Part shown: one piece after another, positions 1 through 12,720 of the stretch
Layout: each line of letters opens with the position of its first letter
Position numbering within the stretch: position 1 is the stretch's first letter
Origin: Guyanagaster necrorhizus
Taxonomy: Eukaryota > Basidiomycota > Agaricomycetes > Agaricales > Physalacriaceae
Reading direction: 5' to 3'
Length of the DNA stretch: 64,000 nucleotides
Assembly (NCBI RefSeq): GCF_019112545.1
Contig: NW_025064908.1
Location: forward strand, 1,838-65,837
Program-made: the position numbers and the translations under genes
The notes under the pieces: generated by a model
Database searches by the model: none
Told to the model about the DNA's origin: nothing
The model's input: only the letters and a program-made list of their open reading frames with translations

Positions 1-281
1 GACACATTTTTGTAATGTATACATTTCATGTCACTAAATATACAAGTGACAATTGGTGAAAATATCCTGGAACTGAAAAGGATGGGTCCCCCGCACTTCG
101 CGGTCCCATACAATTTGTTTTGCATTACCAAGAATTTGACATGACAAGAAATTGTGCTGTCAATGTCATGTCCAGCTGAATGTCTTCGGAAAAATAGAGA
201 AATTTTTCATGTGGCGCTCTGCTTTGTTAGTATAAAGTAGATGCAAACAGTGATATCACCCACCTACTTTTCCCCTTTAGC

Positions 282-3200
282 ATGAACTCTGACCAGGATG
301 ATGACAGTTTCTTTTGGGGATCAGGACATACAAGTAGCTTGTTCACCGACAATGAAGACCAGGAAGAAGCAGGAGGAGCAGAACAAGCAGGAGCAGAAGA
401 AGAAGAAGAGGATGAGTACAATGATGAGGATCAACATCATGATGGTATGCATATCACTGGAAAGTAGCCATTGGTCTAATCAGGCATCTAGTATCCTGGA
501 CACCTCCTTCTGTTGGTGCCATTAGACACCAGATATCTCGTCAAAGCAGGTGCCCCGAGTCCACCCATATTCACGATCATCGTCGATGACATCATCGACA
601 TCTAGAACAGAGGGATGAAGAGGATGATGCTCATGGGTCATCCCGTCGAAGCCGGCACCCCGAAATCACTGCTAGTGATGAGGAGGATCATCATCGGAGA
701 CGTCGTCACCATCCAGAACAGAGGGATGAAGAGGATGAAGCTCATCAGTCATCCCATCGAAGCACCCCTGGGCCAGCCTCTAGTGACGAGGATGATGGAC
801 CTCTGCACCATCGACAAAGAGAAATCAGATATGGAGAATGGGATCCAGATGATGATGTTGATGGGAATAACATTCGCATTCGGGGTGTCCACACATCAAG
901 AGATGTCACATTGGGGGAGTTTGTTCAAGAATGTAGTCAACTTTGGATGCATCAGAATGTTTCAACAAGGAGCATCACACGTCATGGAAAGTATCTCCAC
1001 TATGTATTGTGTGAGGAATACAGCGAGGATCATTACATCAATCTCACCATGGCTGGAGCTGACCTGCCAGAACCAAAAGTGACATTGACAAGGGACTATG
1101 ACTCGGTCATTGCAATCTGTGATCGTGTTCCAGATCTGGGAATGCCGATTGAGTTTGCTACTACATATCAGCCGACGATGTCAATGCAAGGTGGTATTAA
1201 TATCCAAGCACCTTTCAAAATTGTCAATCCACAGAATGGCAAGGTAGCATTTATCATCTAAATGTCAAAGTCTATGCTAAAGCTGATCATATGTAGCTCA
1301 CAACAAATCCCATGGATCCAGGATGTGTTCCAAATGTCTTCCTTGCCAAAGTCACCCATCATGCATCATTATATATCCTGCTACCGAATTTGGTTCAAAA
1401 TCTCAAACAGCATGAGGGAACCCCTTCAGTTTCCATCCAGGAGTATGCTGTGCTCTATGAAATATTCATCCAATCAGCAGTACGTTATCAGGATATGACA
1501 GCGGCTCGTCTTCCTGCTACCTACAGTTCAAAATTGTTTCAGGCAGGAAGTGGGCAGAGTCATCAGACAAGAAAGCTAACAGAGTTGATCCCTAGTGAAT
1601 ATGTGGAGCGATTGCTAGGAGATTTCAGTGAACGACTGGAGCACCATTCAGATGGATGGGGGATCAGGCACCGTTTTTTGCTTCAGTGGCGAGGGATCAA
1701 GGCATTGACAGTGCATGACCCAAGCAATGCAACCGAGCAAGAATACTTCCTGCACCAGGACCATATATTCAATGCTGACATGTTCAGTACTTCTGGTGAT
1801 GATGTCTTTGTTGATGTTGCACTTGAGCTGTCTGTGAAGGAGGGAGCAGTTATGTGGCGCTCTGATGGCCATGCAGTTGCACTACAGAGACTACTGCAAA
1901 TGCATCAGACCGAAGCCAACAAGTGGATGTGTTTTGGTTACTACAATTACAAAAGAGATACATGTGCACACCTCACCTCCATCGCAGGATGTCACATCAC
2001 AACACATACCACACCGCTTGGACAATTCAATGCAACCTTTGTCCAGATGTACACAACCGATAAATGCCTCACCTATGACATGCGGGTGAGCAACAATGCC
2101 AAGTTTGTTACTGCAGTCAATCTGATGAAGAAGTCGAAGTACACATACAATGAGTTTCTTGGGAAACTCTATGGTGTCTTCGCAGATGCAGCATGGCATA
2201 ATGATGTACATGCGTGGATTGAGGCATGAGTTCTGCTGGCTAATGCAGAAGATGTGTTCGCAGATGTGCCAGTTGCGAGTTTCTCAGATCTGGTGTATTG
2301 TGTTCCATGGCAAGACTGGTGGTGAGCCCATTTCTAGAAGCTATGTAGTAATGAGGATCAGGGCTAATAGTATCCACAGGCAATTTAAATCCGCCAGAGC
2401 TCTCGGATTTGCGATATTGATCCAGTGGCAGAATGAAGAGCACAACATGGACATGCGATACTGTTACTATCCAGTCATCCTGACATGTCTTGTTGCATTT
2501 ATGGTCAATTTGCTTCATGCATGGCCAGAAGAGCGATCAGGACACAAGATGTTGATGCATGCCATCTGGCCACAAATGTACTGGCAGGAAGATCATCACA
2601 TGATCCTTCCATGCATGCGAAAGAGAGACAGGACGGATGAGCCAGGACCATATGCAGAGGGAGGACTCTGGTGGATTCCTAGCAGTGTGATTGCATGGCC
2701 AACACGGAATGGAGGTGGTACAAGAATACCACGATGCGAGAGTGTCATCCAAGTGCCCAGTGACTCAGGTTGGAATTTGTTGGGCATTAGAAAGACGCTG
2801 AATGAGTTCTGTTCTGAAGATAGTCACATGAAGCAGTGACAATTGGTGGAACGGAAGCCAATGGGCCAGGTCATAGGGTGCACGAGGAAAGCCAAGGGTC
2901 AACCTGAGGAGCCAATGCTGAAGACAGAAAGGCTAGCTCGATGGATAGAAATGCCAGAAAAATCATATGACTACAGGCCTGATCTGCCACCAGAGGACCG
3001 GATATATGACGAACAATATCCAGGGCATGCCAGGACATTTCTGAATCAAGTACTACAGCAATATGTGTCTGACATGCTGCAGAAGGTTGGACGGGTGAAA
3101 TGTGGATGGGAGCATTCTCCTCTGACACAGAATGAATGGTGGATGGTCGACATCTGTATCATGAAAGAAAATGATCTTGGAGGAGTGTTGACACATGCAT

Positions 3201-3871
3201 GAATGCATGAAGGAACAGAGAGCCAGTGGGATTCACTGTTTGACAACATCTTCCAGACTCCAAATGAACTGAATGCAAGGAAACAACAGTCTGCATGGAG
3301 TAACTGGGGAAAGATGAAATCAATAAAGATGTGGGAAGGATTTGTGCATGATATGTCTTCTTCAAGACAAGTGAAAGACATGCGAAGAGCACTGAAAAGG
3401 GCATTTGATGAATTCCTGTGGTGTGTTTGGTCTGATAGCACACAGGTGTGTGTTTATGAGAAGTCAGAAGGGGAACTGATTAAACCGGAACGAGTTCGAA
3501 AAGAGGCTCTACCATGTTCAGCAGTCCGCCTCATCTGGAATCCATGGATAGAGAACTGGAGATTTGATATTATGAGTGGCCACATACCAGCATTGCGGAA
3601 TGTTGAGGAATGGGAGGAGAGGGAGGATGAAGAGGAAATCATGTCGATAATTGAGAGGGAAGAAAGAGAGAAGCAAAAAGAGATGGACATGCAGGAAAGA
3701 GAAGATCACATTCTCCAAGAGTGCAGAGAAGAAGAGGAATCCTCGGAGGATGAAGTGGAGCTGGACATCAGAAGGCAAATAACAGATGAAAGGGAACCGA
3801 TCACTATGGAAGGGAACAGAGGGATGCTACTGGGGGAGCCCATTGTATCACCCAGTCGGCATCGAAGTTGA
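282..3871 (+). pseudogene. decayed large ORF of mobile-element or multi-copy type
   Basis: Homogeneous coding-like sequence is spread over several frames and interrupted by stops. It starts at ATG 282 with an acidic stretch (long Glu/Asp runs, about residues 25-50). A plausible intron at 445-525 (GTATGC...TTAG) follows, then a Ser/His/Asp-rich linker. An open piece covers 911-1261, a frame change lies near 1240-1262, and an in-frame TAG near 1292-1295 precedes the longest open stretch, 1312-2229 (305 codons, reading from QDMTAARLPATYSSKLF to HAWIEA). A piece from 2843 to 3871 is open except for a TGA at 3200-3202 and ends in a Glu/Arg-rich, probably coiled-coil tail. I recognise no catalytic domain (no transposase DDE, RT or helicase motif). 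The overall plan (acidic head, long helical middle, charged tail) resembles multi-copy hypothetical proteins of mushroom genomes, but that is inference. It is broken by at least three stops or frameshifts. Confidence 0.55.
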
Positions 3872-4039
3872 CAAAGGGAGAAGGGGAGCAAAGAAGATGT
3901 TGGAATACAATGTCAATGAAACAATTAGTCACATATTCTGATCATTTCAAAGTATATTGACAAAAGACATGATAGCAAATTGAACAAATTGTTACGGTGC
4001 TATTTTCACTCCGACAGATGAAAAGAAGCCTGCAAAGAA

Positions 4040-4520
4040 AATCGGTCATGTACTGCGGACTGTACACGCTACCTACGCAGTTGCTAAATGATAAGAATGG
4101 TGATAATTGGAGAATCGGTAATGTACCACAGACTGTATATGCTACCTATGCAGTTTCTAAATGGCAAGAATGGTCATATTTCAAGAATCAGTCATGTACC
4201 ATGGACTGTATGTGCTACCTACGCCATTTCTAAAACACAAAAATGGGCATATTTCGAGATTCGGTCATGTACCGTGGACTGGATATGAGCCCTATGTAGA
4301 TTCTAAATGGCAAGAATGGACATATTTCGAGAATCGGTCATGTACTGTGGACTGTACATGCTACCTACGCAGTTGCTAAATGACAAGAATGGTGATAATT
4401 GGAGAATCAGTAATGTACCGCGGACTGTACACGCTACCTATGTGGAATCTAAATGACAAGAATGTGCATATTTCGAGATTCGGTCATGTACCGCGAAACA
4501 AATGTGCTCCCTACGCCCAT
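4040..4520. repeat. 73-bp minisatellite array
   Basis: About six to seven imperfect head-to-tail copies of a 73-bp unit that begins CTAAATGGCAAGAATGG and ends CTACCTACGCAGTTT. Starts are visible near 4084, 4156, 4229, 4302, 4375 and 4449. The centre of most units can fold, for example CATGTAC...GTACATG around 4338-4359. The array directly follows the decayed ORF, and related words (CATGTACCGC) recur out of register up to about 4760. Some units differ by blocks shared with non-adjacent units (4084 and 4375 share GGTGATAATTGGAGAAT), so copying within the array has occurred. Confidence 0.85.
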
Positions 4521-4711
4521 GTCATGTGCAAATGGCCGTAGACTTGATGTACCGCAAAACAGACATGCCCCCTGCCAAAGCGCACTGACCATGCACAAGA
4601 AGGACCGTGTGCGTTCGCGGTACCGGCCTGTGCATGGTCCGTCCTCAGAGCGAGGCATCCGTCGTATTTCGCAGTCCCACCACTGCTGTTCTGTGTACCG
4701 CCGTTGGTTTA

Positions 4712-4728
4712 AACCCTAACTTAGGGTT
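4712..4728. repeat. telomere-like inverted dimer
   Basis: AACCCTAA, one C, then TTAGGGTT: two telomere-type repeat units (TTAGGG is the common fungal telomere repeat) in inverted orientation, in the spacer after the minisatellite. It is only one unit per side, so chance is possible. Confidence 0.3.
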
Positions 4729-4759
4729 ACTTCTGAGGTTCTTCCGAGCAATTCATGTA

Positions 4760-7400
4760 CCGCCTACCTATAAGGACGTTTGCTTGCTTTGGGTAAGCCG
4801 TACGTACTGGGTTATTCATTTTGAGATACTCATTAATCACTGGGTTATAGCTGTCTGCAATAATAATCCCTGCATCTCCTCCTCTGCTTGCTTCTAACCA
4901 ATCTAGGACTCTTGTGGACATATGGAAGCATGAATGTTACTGCGAAGGATCCCGTGGGTCTGATTATTGCTTTATCGATCTTCATTACGCCGAATCGCAC
5001 GGCTCCCTTGACTGTCGATTGACATATATGTGATTTAATTTGCATCACCCGTACGTGTTCAAAGTAATATTCATCCGGGTCCGAGTGTATGTTTTCGTCC
5101 TTTCTGGTAATATATGGAATGCTAACATTGAAATCGATCCACCTCAGGATGGCATGCGATGGTAATGGAGGCTGACATAGAGACGAGGGAGAGAACGTCT
5201 TTTCCTGGGAGACGAAGGCCATGCTATAGCATACAAGCAGACGGAAAACCAACACGTTGGTATCCGTGGAGTAGGCTTCCAGTGTTCATGTATCAGATGC
5301 CCCTCATTCCTGGAGATTCATCCCTTCCTGAACTCATCGCTGCTTTCTCACTTACAGAAATGGACCAGAAAGCAATGAAGGACAAGGCGGCGTTCTGGTA
5401 GAGGATCAGTTTCAAGGACCGACGACTTTTACCATCATCGTCGGTTGTCGCTGGTGAACTATACCGTGCTTATGCTCCGTGTTCGGCGCTGGTAGAATGT
5501 CAAATTATCGAGAAAGGGAAGCTGACAAAACGGATGTTGAGCAGGCATGCCAGCATGAGCTCTGCTCACTAACCTTGCTTCACCTATCCTTGAAACATCC
5601 ATCATAGTTGAATGGAGCACAGAAAAAAATTCAGGATAATACCCTGATACGACCACTTCACCAATTCGATCCATGATCTGGCCTGTGGATATAACCGGCC
5701 TAACTCGTTGTTACGCTATTCCACGCACCGACCATTCTCTTGCTCAAACAGAGAGAAAGAGAGACTGATGTCTTACACATTTCGCCTTGAACAGAAAGGG
5801 CGTCGTCCTGGTGGTTCTTGTCACAGAAGAAATATAGCAGGTTGTAAGCTCGCTAGTCGCCATGGAAAATGATTGACAACAACATTGTCACCTTTAAACA
5901 CCGTGTATTTAGTAGAATCTTTTTTTCTGCCTTGAAAATAATATTCAGCACATGAATAGACTATGAAAATGATCCTCTTGCCTTCTGGTTCCATGTCGGT
6001 CAATCTATCTAAGCGCTTTCTGGAGGATAAGGCATGGAATCTTAATATTCACCTACTCCATGAGCCTCAACCGAACACTGTTAAATTTAAGGCTAAAAAA
6101 TATTGTGATGGTAGAATTCCCTCTAACGATGCTTGAATCTAAGAAGAGATCCAGTCGCAGAGATAACCACGGCACAAAGTCGACCGAGATCAGCACCACA
6201 GCTCAATGACAAAGTTAAGCAGAGAATCCTAAAAAAGCATAGTAGTCATTCAAGGTTCAGATCGAGCGAAATGTCATGAGCCAAGGCGGTTCACTTGAGT
6301 CGAAACTACTATTAACCTACGACTTGGGAAATTTGTGCCTAGAACCAGTCAGAGGATAACAACAAAAGTACGATTCCTTTTGCGTTCACCTCACCATCTC
6401 TTTCCGCCATGGAAAGACTCAGCACTGAAAGCCGACACAAAGTTCATGATGTTTAGGAAGAGCTGTGACAGTGACAGTGACAACTCGATCTGGCCTGGCC
6501 CGGTGATTCCCTTTCAAGCTTTCAGTCTCGCAACTACATCGAACCCGGGTCATATTCTTGAGCTTCCTTTTTTCTTCCTCCTAGAAAAACAGCCAGCGTT
6601 CAGGGATATTGGGACCCACCAGTCTAGCCGTTTTCCGGACGACTGCCAGTTGCACAGCAAAAAGAGCGAGAAGCAATAACAAGCCGCAAAATAGGCATAA
6701 GGGAGTTCCAGGGTGCCAGAGCTATCGCCTTCGACATTTTCAGTTTGTGGGTCTCATCTTTCCATCAGCGATGGCATTGGGTTTTTGATTTTGAATCCGG
6801 CATCTATATGGAACGTTATTATGCTTATCTTGGGACTTTCTCATGCTGTTCACCATCTAGATCCAACGCTTTCGCATGAAGAAAATGGACGTCTACCGAT
6901 CTCATGTATCCCCAGGATAGAGCGGTAGATTGCCTCGGGCAGTTTCGTTAATAATCTAGAAGCTTCAATAATTTACGGTATGTTTTATCATTCTCGGCTA
7001 CAATCACTTTTGTTAATCCAGGCTCGTTATATGAGGCCACCGTTGCCTAATCAATGGCTCTCACAATGCGAATATGTTTGTAATAACTCCCAACTATAGT
7101 ATGAAAATTTCGCAAGCAGGAAGGTAATGGGATCTGAAACAAAAAATGCTTAAGAAAGCTTACGAAGATGAAGAATACTTCGTGATTGAATGCTAAATGT
7201 TCACAGCACCTTTGTCAGCATCACAAAGGATCGAACGACATCCAGCAGGCTATACTAAATGGTACGAAATGAAGATGTTGGAGGACGAACGCACCGTCAA
7301 GAGGGAGGTTGAATACCTTGGCGCCAAGGCAAAGATGAAGGACAAATTGTCCTCATAAAGTCTTACACTGATCGTTACAGCCTCCTTACCAGCCTGCGCA
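4760..7400. other. gene-poor spacer with unrecognised ORF scraps
   Basis: No supported gene. On the minus strand, coding-like pieces at 4845-5255, 5459-5674 and 5821-6003 have ordinary amino-acid composition (for example RIIFIVYSCAEYYFQG at about 5925-5975). They are not joined by convincing introns and resemble no family I know, so they may be one decayed gene. A short GACAGT run lies near 6467-6482. Confidence 0.4.
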
Positions 7401-7410
7401 GCATTCCAAA

Positions 7411-9010
7411 ATGAAAGAGCACTGCTCCCTTTTCATCACCTGACGACTTCAAGAAGGGAACTCCAAGTAATGAAGAGATATCAACATCCGAACATCTCTT
7501 CGTCGTTGAATGTGTCGTGGAGAAGAGGTATATTTGCCACTGCCCCTGCCGTCGAAGCAGGACAACAAGCTGACTCCGGTTCATTTCACTGGCAGACTGC
7601 CTCGATAGCTGGATCTCCAGATCATCCCCAGTTGCATGTCCATTTATACCCTCAATTTCCTCGCCCGCGCCAATATTGTACGCCGATCTGATGATGCCCG
7701 ATCGTTCTCTTAATTAATTATTTGTCAGGGAAATGCAAAAATCCTTAATGCCGACAGCGGTGACTCATTGTTGGAGGTCCTTGACATGACAAGTGGCCAG
7801 TTCTCCACTGTGCTGACAGTGTTTTTCATTTCTTATGCACTGTTCGAGACGCCGTCGAATTACATGCTCAAGCATTTCTCTCCTCCGCATTGGTTTGCGT
7901 TCCTCATGGTCGGGTGGGGCGGAACGGATATGATCATCTCGTGCGTCAAGAGCTACAGTGCGCTGATGGGACTTCGGTTTCTGCTTGGAGCATTTGAAGC
8001 AGGTATGTCACAGAGGCATTTTAGCAGGACAGGAATGTCTCATCACCATCACAGGGTTCTATCCGGGAATAATCTACTTTCTCACCTTGTCAGTTCTATT
8101 TTCGTGTTCTGTACTATTCTCTGCTGACCGATTGCCTGATGGCTGGTACCGACCGCAAGAGCATGCTCTTCCTCTCTCTCATCTCCTCCCGTGCATCACT
8201 CACTAGTGCTTTCAGAGGTAGCATAGCGTAGCGTGTTGACCTCATTCATGACTCGAAAGGCTTGGAAACGTGGCGGTGATTATTCATCATTGAGGGTGCA
8301 TCATCATTTGCTCTGGTGGTGGCGGCATACTGCTTCTTTCCTGCACATCCCCAGATGGCTCCTTTGCTATCTGTGAAGAAAAGAGTGCTTGGTGTCTGCG
8401 TTCCCTTTTCGAGGGTCTACCATTCCGCACCGACCATTGTACATGGACTCGGATACGAAGGACTACGTTCTCGATTGCTTACCGTGCCACCTTTCGCCAT
8501 AGGCCTTTCTAGCGACAGTGACCTGCTCTGTATTTGTAGATGGATATGAAGCATGGTCGACATTTACTTGGATCCCTATGGTTGTTTCCGGTGTCATCTC
8601 CTTCGTTTGTGGTTTGTTCAGTTCCGAGTTATCTTCATCTCAGTTGGAGTGATTAACATTGTAACATATAGGCATACTTCCACCTATGGCATTCAAAATA
8701 CACTAAGCTATACTGCATCTTTTCACAATGTTCTCCATGGTCTGCAATCCATAACATGTCTTACTGTCGATCTTCGAAATACAGATATCACGATTCCTTC
8801 GATGTTGAGTGTGTAAAACCAATGGAGCATTCCTATTGGCGGATGCTTTTGTTAACCTCGTCCTCCGCGTGGTGTATCGGAGACGAATCAGGACATGGAA
8901 TCCGGAAGTCAGCCATGGAATGTTTCAGGTGGTGGGCCCGTATAGAAGATTCAGGAATTATTTTCGTCCGCTTAACAGGCTGCTTCTTCGTGTGATAGAG
9001 CCGCTTACAG
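7411..9010 (+). pseudogene. ruined MFS transporter copy (left arm of inverted duplication)
   Basis: An inverted copy of the intact transporter at 24880-26661. The N-terminal coding segment is recognisable from 7411 (ACTGCTCCCTTTTCATCACC), but the start codon is degraded. The middle (7738-8139) is nearly identical to the intact copy and still encodes membrane segments such as FSTVLTVFFISYALFETPSN. Just past that tract the splice acceptor used by the intact gene is lost (TGATGG in place of TGAGTAG at about 8138-8144). Downstream sequence holds many frameshifts and deletions, including shortened loop coding at about 8340-8420. Recognisable scraps of the last membrane segments run to about 9000. 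It cannot make a full transporter. Confidence 0.85.
7738..8139. repeat. 402-bp near-identical tract shared with 25927-26328 (inverted)
   Basis: Read against the reverse complement of 25927-26328, I found one difference (A/G near 7998, silent in a GCA/GCG alanine codon). The flanks differ every few bases and by indels. The tract ends at 7737 (A versus G) and at 8140, where the intron acceptor is destroyed in this copy. Confidence 0.9.
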
Positions 9011-10989
9011 AAATGATGCCCCGTTCTTTTTCTTTACCGACTTCGTGTTCGCTGTGATCGATGGGAGCCCATCCTGGTCAGAGAATCCGTAGACCACTCG
9101 CATGACAACGCTTTTTGTGCAGACTAAATTTTTTCTGTTTTTTTTTTGGTGTTTTGATCTCTTCCGTCTTGATGTGGACACCGGGAGTTGAGGCGACAGC
9201 GATTAGCAGAGTTACAAAGGCATTCAACTTCATTGTACAGCCAGCCGTCATGATTATTATGGGGCTTGTCATTCCCATCAAGAAACGTTCAATATGTTGC
9301 AGCACGACACATGACAAATGCTGAGGTGTACATATAAGGGCATGACAAGAGAAGCTCCTGACATCGGATCTTCATCAATCACTGTGCTCCGATTGGGTTC
9401 ATTCGTGGAACATGCAATCTGAGGATTCAATACATCTCGCAGCGAAAGACATCACATAGTAAGTAAGTAAACAGGAAATACCAGCCTCCGGACGTGACCT
9501 GTCGGTCTGTCCCTAATCGCGATTCTTAAAATAGCACCCATCACCGCCGAGGGAATACTTCCGTCTAGACCTTAGGATGGCCCGCGGTCTGAAACGGTGG
9601 TGACCAGCTGCATCCAAAGGAGTACCGAATGAAAGAAGATTAGCAAGATTGTGGGATCTATAGGAAATCGAATCTAATTGAACCATTATCAGATCCGGAA
9701 TGATGAGATGTACCAATGTAGCCGAAGGGCAACCCCCCGTGGTTGGTTCCAGAACGTCAAGCATCAAGCCTTGGAGCTGAATTGACCAATTAAGAGCCAT
9801 TTAGGTATTCCAAGAGTTTGATTGATTTTGAGACTCCTGGATTGATTCTTTCTCTGTGAGTCATTTTGCATGGATCTCCTTATTTGAGGGCAGCTTGAAG
9901 CACCTTGAATACAGTTTTGTACAATTTCTGTCGATAGAATCGCTAATGATTTGAACATCTTTGAACATAGAGTATACAACGTGGACTGTATATAGAATCT
10001 GAAATGCAATTATACCCATGTACATACATCATGTATTCCACCCGAAACCGATACCATGGCGCTGATTATCCCTCGGTCCTCGTTCCAAGGGCTCCTCATC
10101 CCCAGCCATATCATGAAGGATGCCCGGCCCCTTCCATCTCCCCGTATCAAGAGAACACCATTGACAACTTTTATTTTTCTCGAGCTGATCGTCGAAGCCT
10201 GTAGCTAGAATCATAAGCACAACGGTAAGTGCCAGTTTCAAGCATCTTGCTTGACCACACAAAGCCAGTTAAGTTTCCCGTTTCACGAAATACTAGCCCG
10301 GCCAAAAAGTCTACAGCGTCATCCAGTTATGAAAATTCATCTGAAGTGCGGTTAGGTTGACGGGTGACATCGCGCAGCGAAAACACGGCCCGCTGGGGCA
10401 AGTGCAAAAACAGAGTAGGACTGTCGACGGCAAAGGAGGGTGTTTCATGCCCTTGTCAAAGCCCGCCCCTCCTCAGTTACTTCTACGCCATACGAACTTC
10501 AGCATACTAGCGCAGACACGAATAGCCTTGTGCCCCCGATGAAGATAGCATGAGCTAACAAAAAATCTGCGAGTCTGTGAAATCCTACCGCCTTCGTGCT
10601 TGGCAGGCAGTCGATAAGGAATGCTCTGTGAGTCGGGATGATCAGTATGCACGCCTTATCGAACGTTACCGACTGAGTCGTTCTAAGATATGTGTAAGTA
10701 TACAAGGATAGTCCTCGAGCCAGTAGTCCTTCATGAAGAGAAGTCTCCGAGTGTCTTCGTTCAAGCCAAGAGCGTGGTGAATTTTTGTTCATATAAGGTG
10801 TCTAGCCAAGGAAAACATCGCTCCGTAACTCCACATCAAGAAACAAACAATTCGAGTGCATAGATACATATCTCCAGAATAGGAACTACATACAGCTAGA
10901 TGATCAGCAAGGGAAGTTCGAACCTGACAATAATGGATTTAGTTATTATCGATACCTCGCGAACGATTAGTCTGGGCGCATAGGACAAG
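9010..10989. other. outer arm continuation, then featureless spacer
   Basis: Homology to the 3' flank of the intact MFS copy continues, inverted: about 9190-9400 matches 24420-24640, and 9640-9710 matches 24120-24190 (both carry AATCGAATCT and ATCAGATC in register). From about 9720 to 10989 I see no gene, no RNA gene and no convincing match to the other arm; the ORFs here are short and of poor composition. Confidence 0.5.
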
Positions 10990-11413
10990 GATCGGGAAAA
11001 ACCTGACCCCCGGCCCGGGCATTTGTGTCCGTTTACCATCACTCCAACCGGGAGGAGCCGGTTCGCACTGCCCTTTTGCCTTTTTGCTTCCGGTTACCAA
11101 TACTATCGTCCTTGCAAATCTCAACAGCGACTTTCGCGGGTAATCCGTGCCCCCCCACCCCCCTTTCGGTGATCAAGTAAGAATAACCATTCTCGTAAGA
11201 AAAGGAACAAATCCATCAGACGCAGAAAAGCGTTGAGGAATGCATGTTCTTTCAAGTCCTTTTTTTCTTTTTCCCAGGTCAGGTCGGCCAACAAAACACC
11301 GGTGATGCGTTACTAGTGTATACCCGAGTCGGACCCTGCTCATCTCCCCTTCCGCCCTTCCAAAATTGGGTGTTTCCCTGCAGATAATTTGACTAAGCGA
11401 TACTACGCATTAC

Positions 11414-11488
11414 TACAGTCGCCTCCCTCATGACCCATAGCTCCGAATGGGAATGGAGGGGTTATGGGTTATAAGGGAGGCGACTGTA
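11414..11488. other. 31-bp-stem imperfect hairpin
   Basis: Bases 11414-11444 pair with 11458-11488 across a 13-nt loop. I count one mismatch (C11429/A11473) and three positions that would be G-U wobbles in RNA; the rest are Watson-Crick. The stem core is CAGTCGCCTCCCT. The size and shape resemble a small-RNA precursor or the tip of a foldback element. Expression cannot be judged from sequence. Confidence 0.8.
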
Positions 11489-12177
11489 ATACTCTTGGCG
11501 CTGCTTCTGAGGTCCGAGAGGTAGCATCAGACGGATTTCAACCCACCCCCCCCTCCTCTCAATGCCCGCTAGCAATAAAGCCTATCCTCCCACGCCAGAT
11601 TAAAGTTTCGTTTCTCGTCGTCCCTCCAGAATTGAATATTGATCCTTGTTCTGTTCCCGGGGGGATCCTGTATCCAATCAGTTCTAACGCTTCGCCCATA
11701 CCTCTCTCCGGCAAAGCCTATTTCTCGCTGCCCAACGTAGGTATGCACCTTTACTTGGAGGAACTATTTATGTTTTTGTGTATGCGCGCGCCGAGTACCC
11801 CGAACGCTCAGAACCCCCTGACCAACCTAATTCAATTCTGATTTGCAGATTCAAAACAGAGTCGCGCCAATTGTATGATATACAATTTTCGAACGTTAAC
11901 GGTGCACGTCAAAGGTGGGTGCTGGTTGGTATGGCTGTTTTTTTCCGCACCTCCATTCGACTTCTGTGAGTGAGCCAGCCCCTAGACCTCATCCCGACTC
12001 GCCAACACGGCATCTAGACATCTCAGAAGAGAGGACGGCGATCATCTCAGCATTGGAAAAAAAAAACACAAATCAAATGAATCATGTCCCTGCGTGAGAG
12101 GTATTTCACCTCCAAATTGGTTGTAAATTCTCGCCGAGTCGGAAGAGTGGTGGAGGTGAGTACGACAGCCCAAGCCA

Positions 12178-12720
12178 AAAGTGCGTCGGAGCCGCGAACA
12201 CCTGAGAAAGAAAAAAAAAAACACGCAAGATCCTCGCTCCGGATATTTCGGAAATTAAGGGCGATCATGGGAAGAGGTCTTATCAATATCAGTGCTTTAT
12301 TAGCAGTGGTCGTCGTTTCCTAGTGTTCATTGTACGCGTTCGCTGTGAGCCATCGGATGAGTTCAGATACCGATGCCTGATGGCAGATCTAAAAATCGAA
12401 CTAAAAACTCGTTTCAGGTTCCCGCCGCGAACGCCTCGATCTTCTCCAGCCTAGCTCTTAATAGGGGCTGCCAGCTCGTCGTCATCCCGAGAGTACGCAC
12501 AGTATTTCAGTTCCTCCTCGCAATAAATAGCTCTGGTGTGTCTGCAGACACATCTCCGCTTGAGATCGACGCACGTCGCTACAACGATGTACATATTTCA
12601 GGTTAACGGAGGTCCCTCTCCCTCTCCTGCCCGGCCGTGCCCTGATTGACGTTCAGTTTTCCCGATATCGATCGTTCATTCCCATCGCTCCATTCAACTC
12701 GCCTCCACGTCCGAATGTAC
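12178..12720 (+). repeat. dispersed non-coding repeat, copy A
   Basis: Shares ordered blocks with 13433-13905 in direct orientation and with 18380-18650 in inverted orientation: GTGCGTCGGAGCC, GATATTTC/GATATTCC, CGTTTCAGGTTCCCGC, CCTCGATCTTCTCC, AATAGGGGCT, ACGATGTACAT, and CTGATTGACGTTCAGTTTT. A tail near 12890-13015 (GATGGCTATCAT, CTCTCGTGAAAA, TACTTGACGACCGCCATCAT) recurs at 14036-14070 and again in part at 14260-14340. No ORF is conserved between copies, so this is a non-coding element or a segmental duplicate. Confidence 0.75.
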
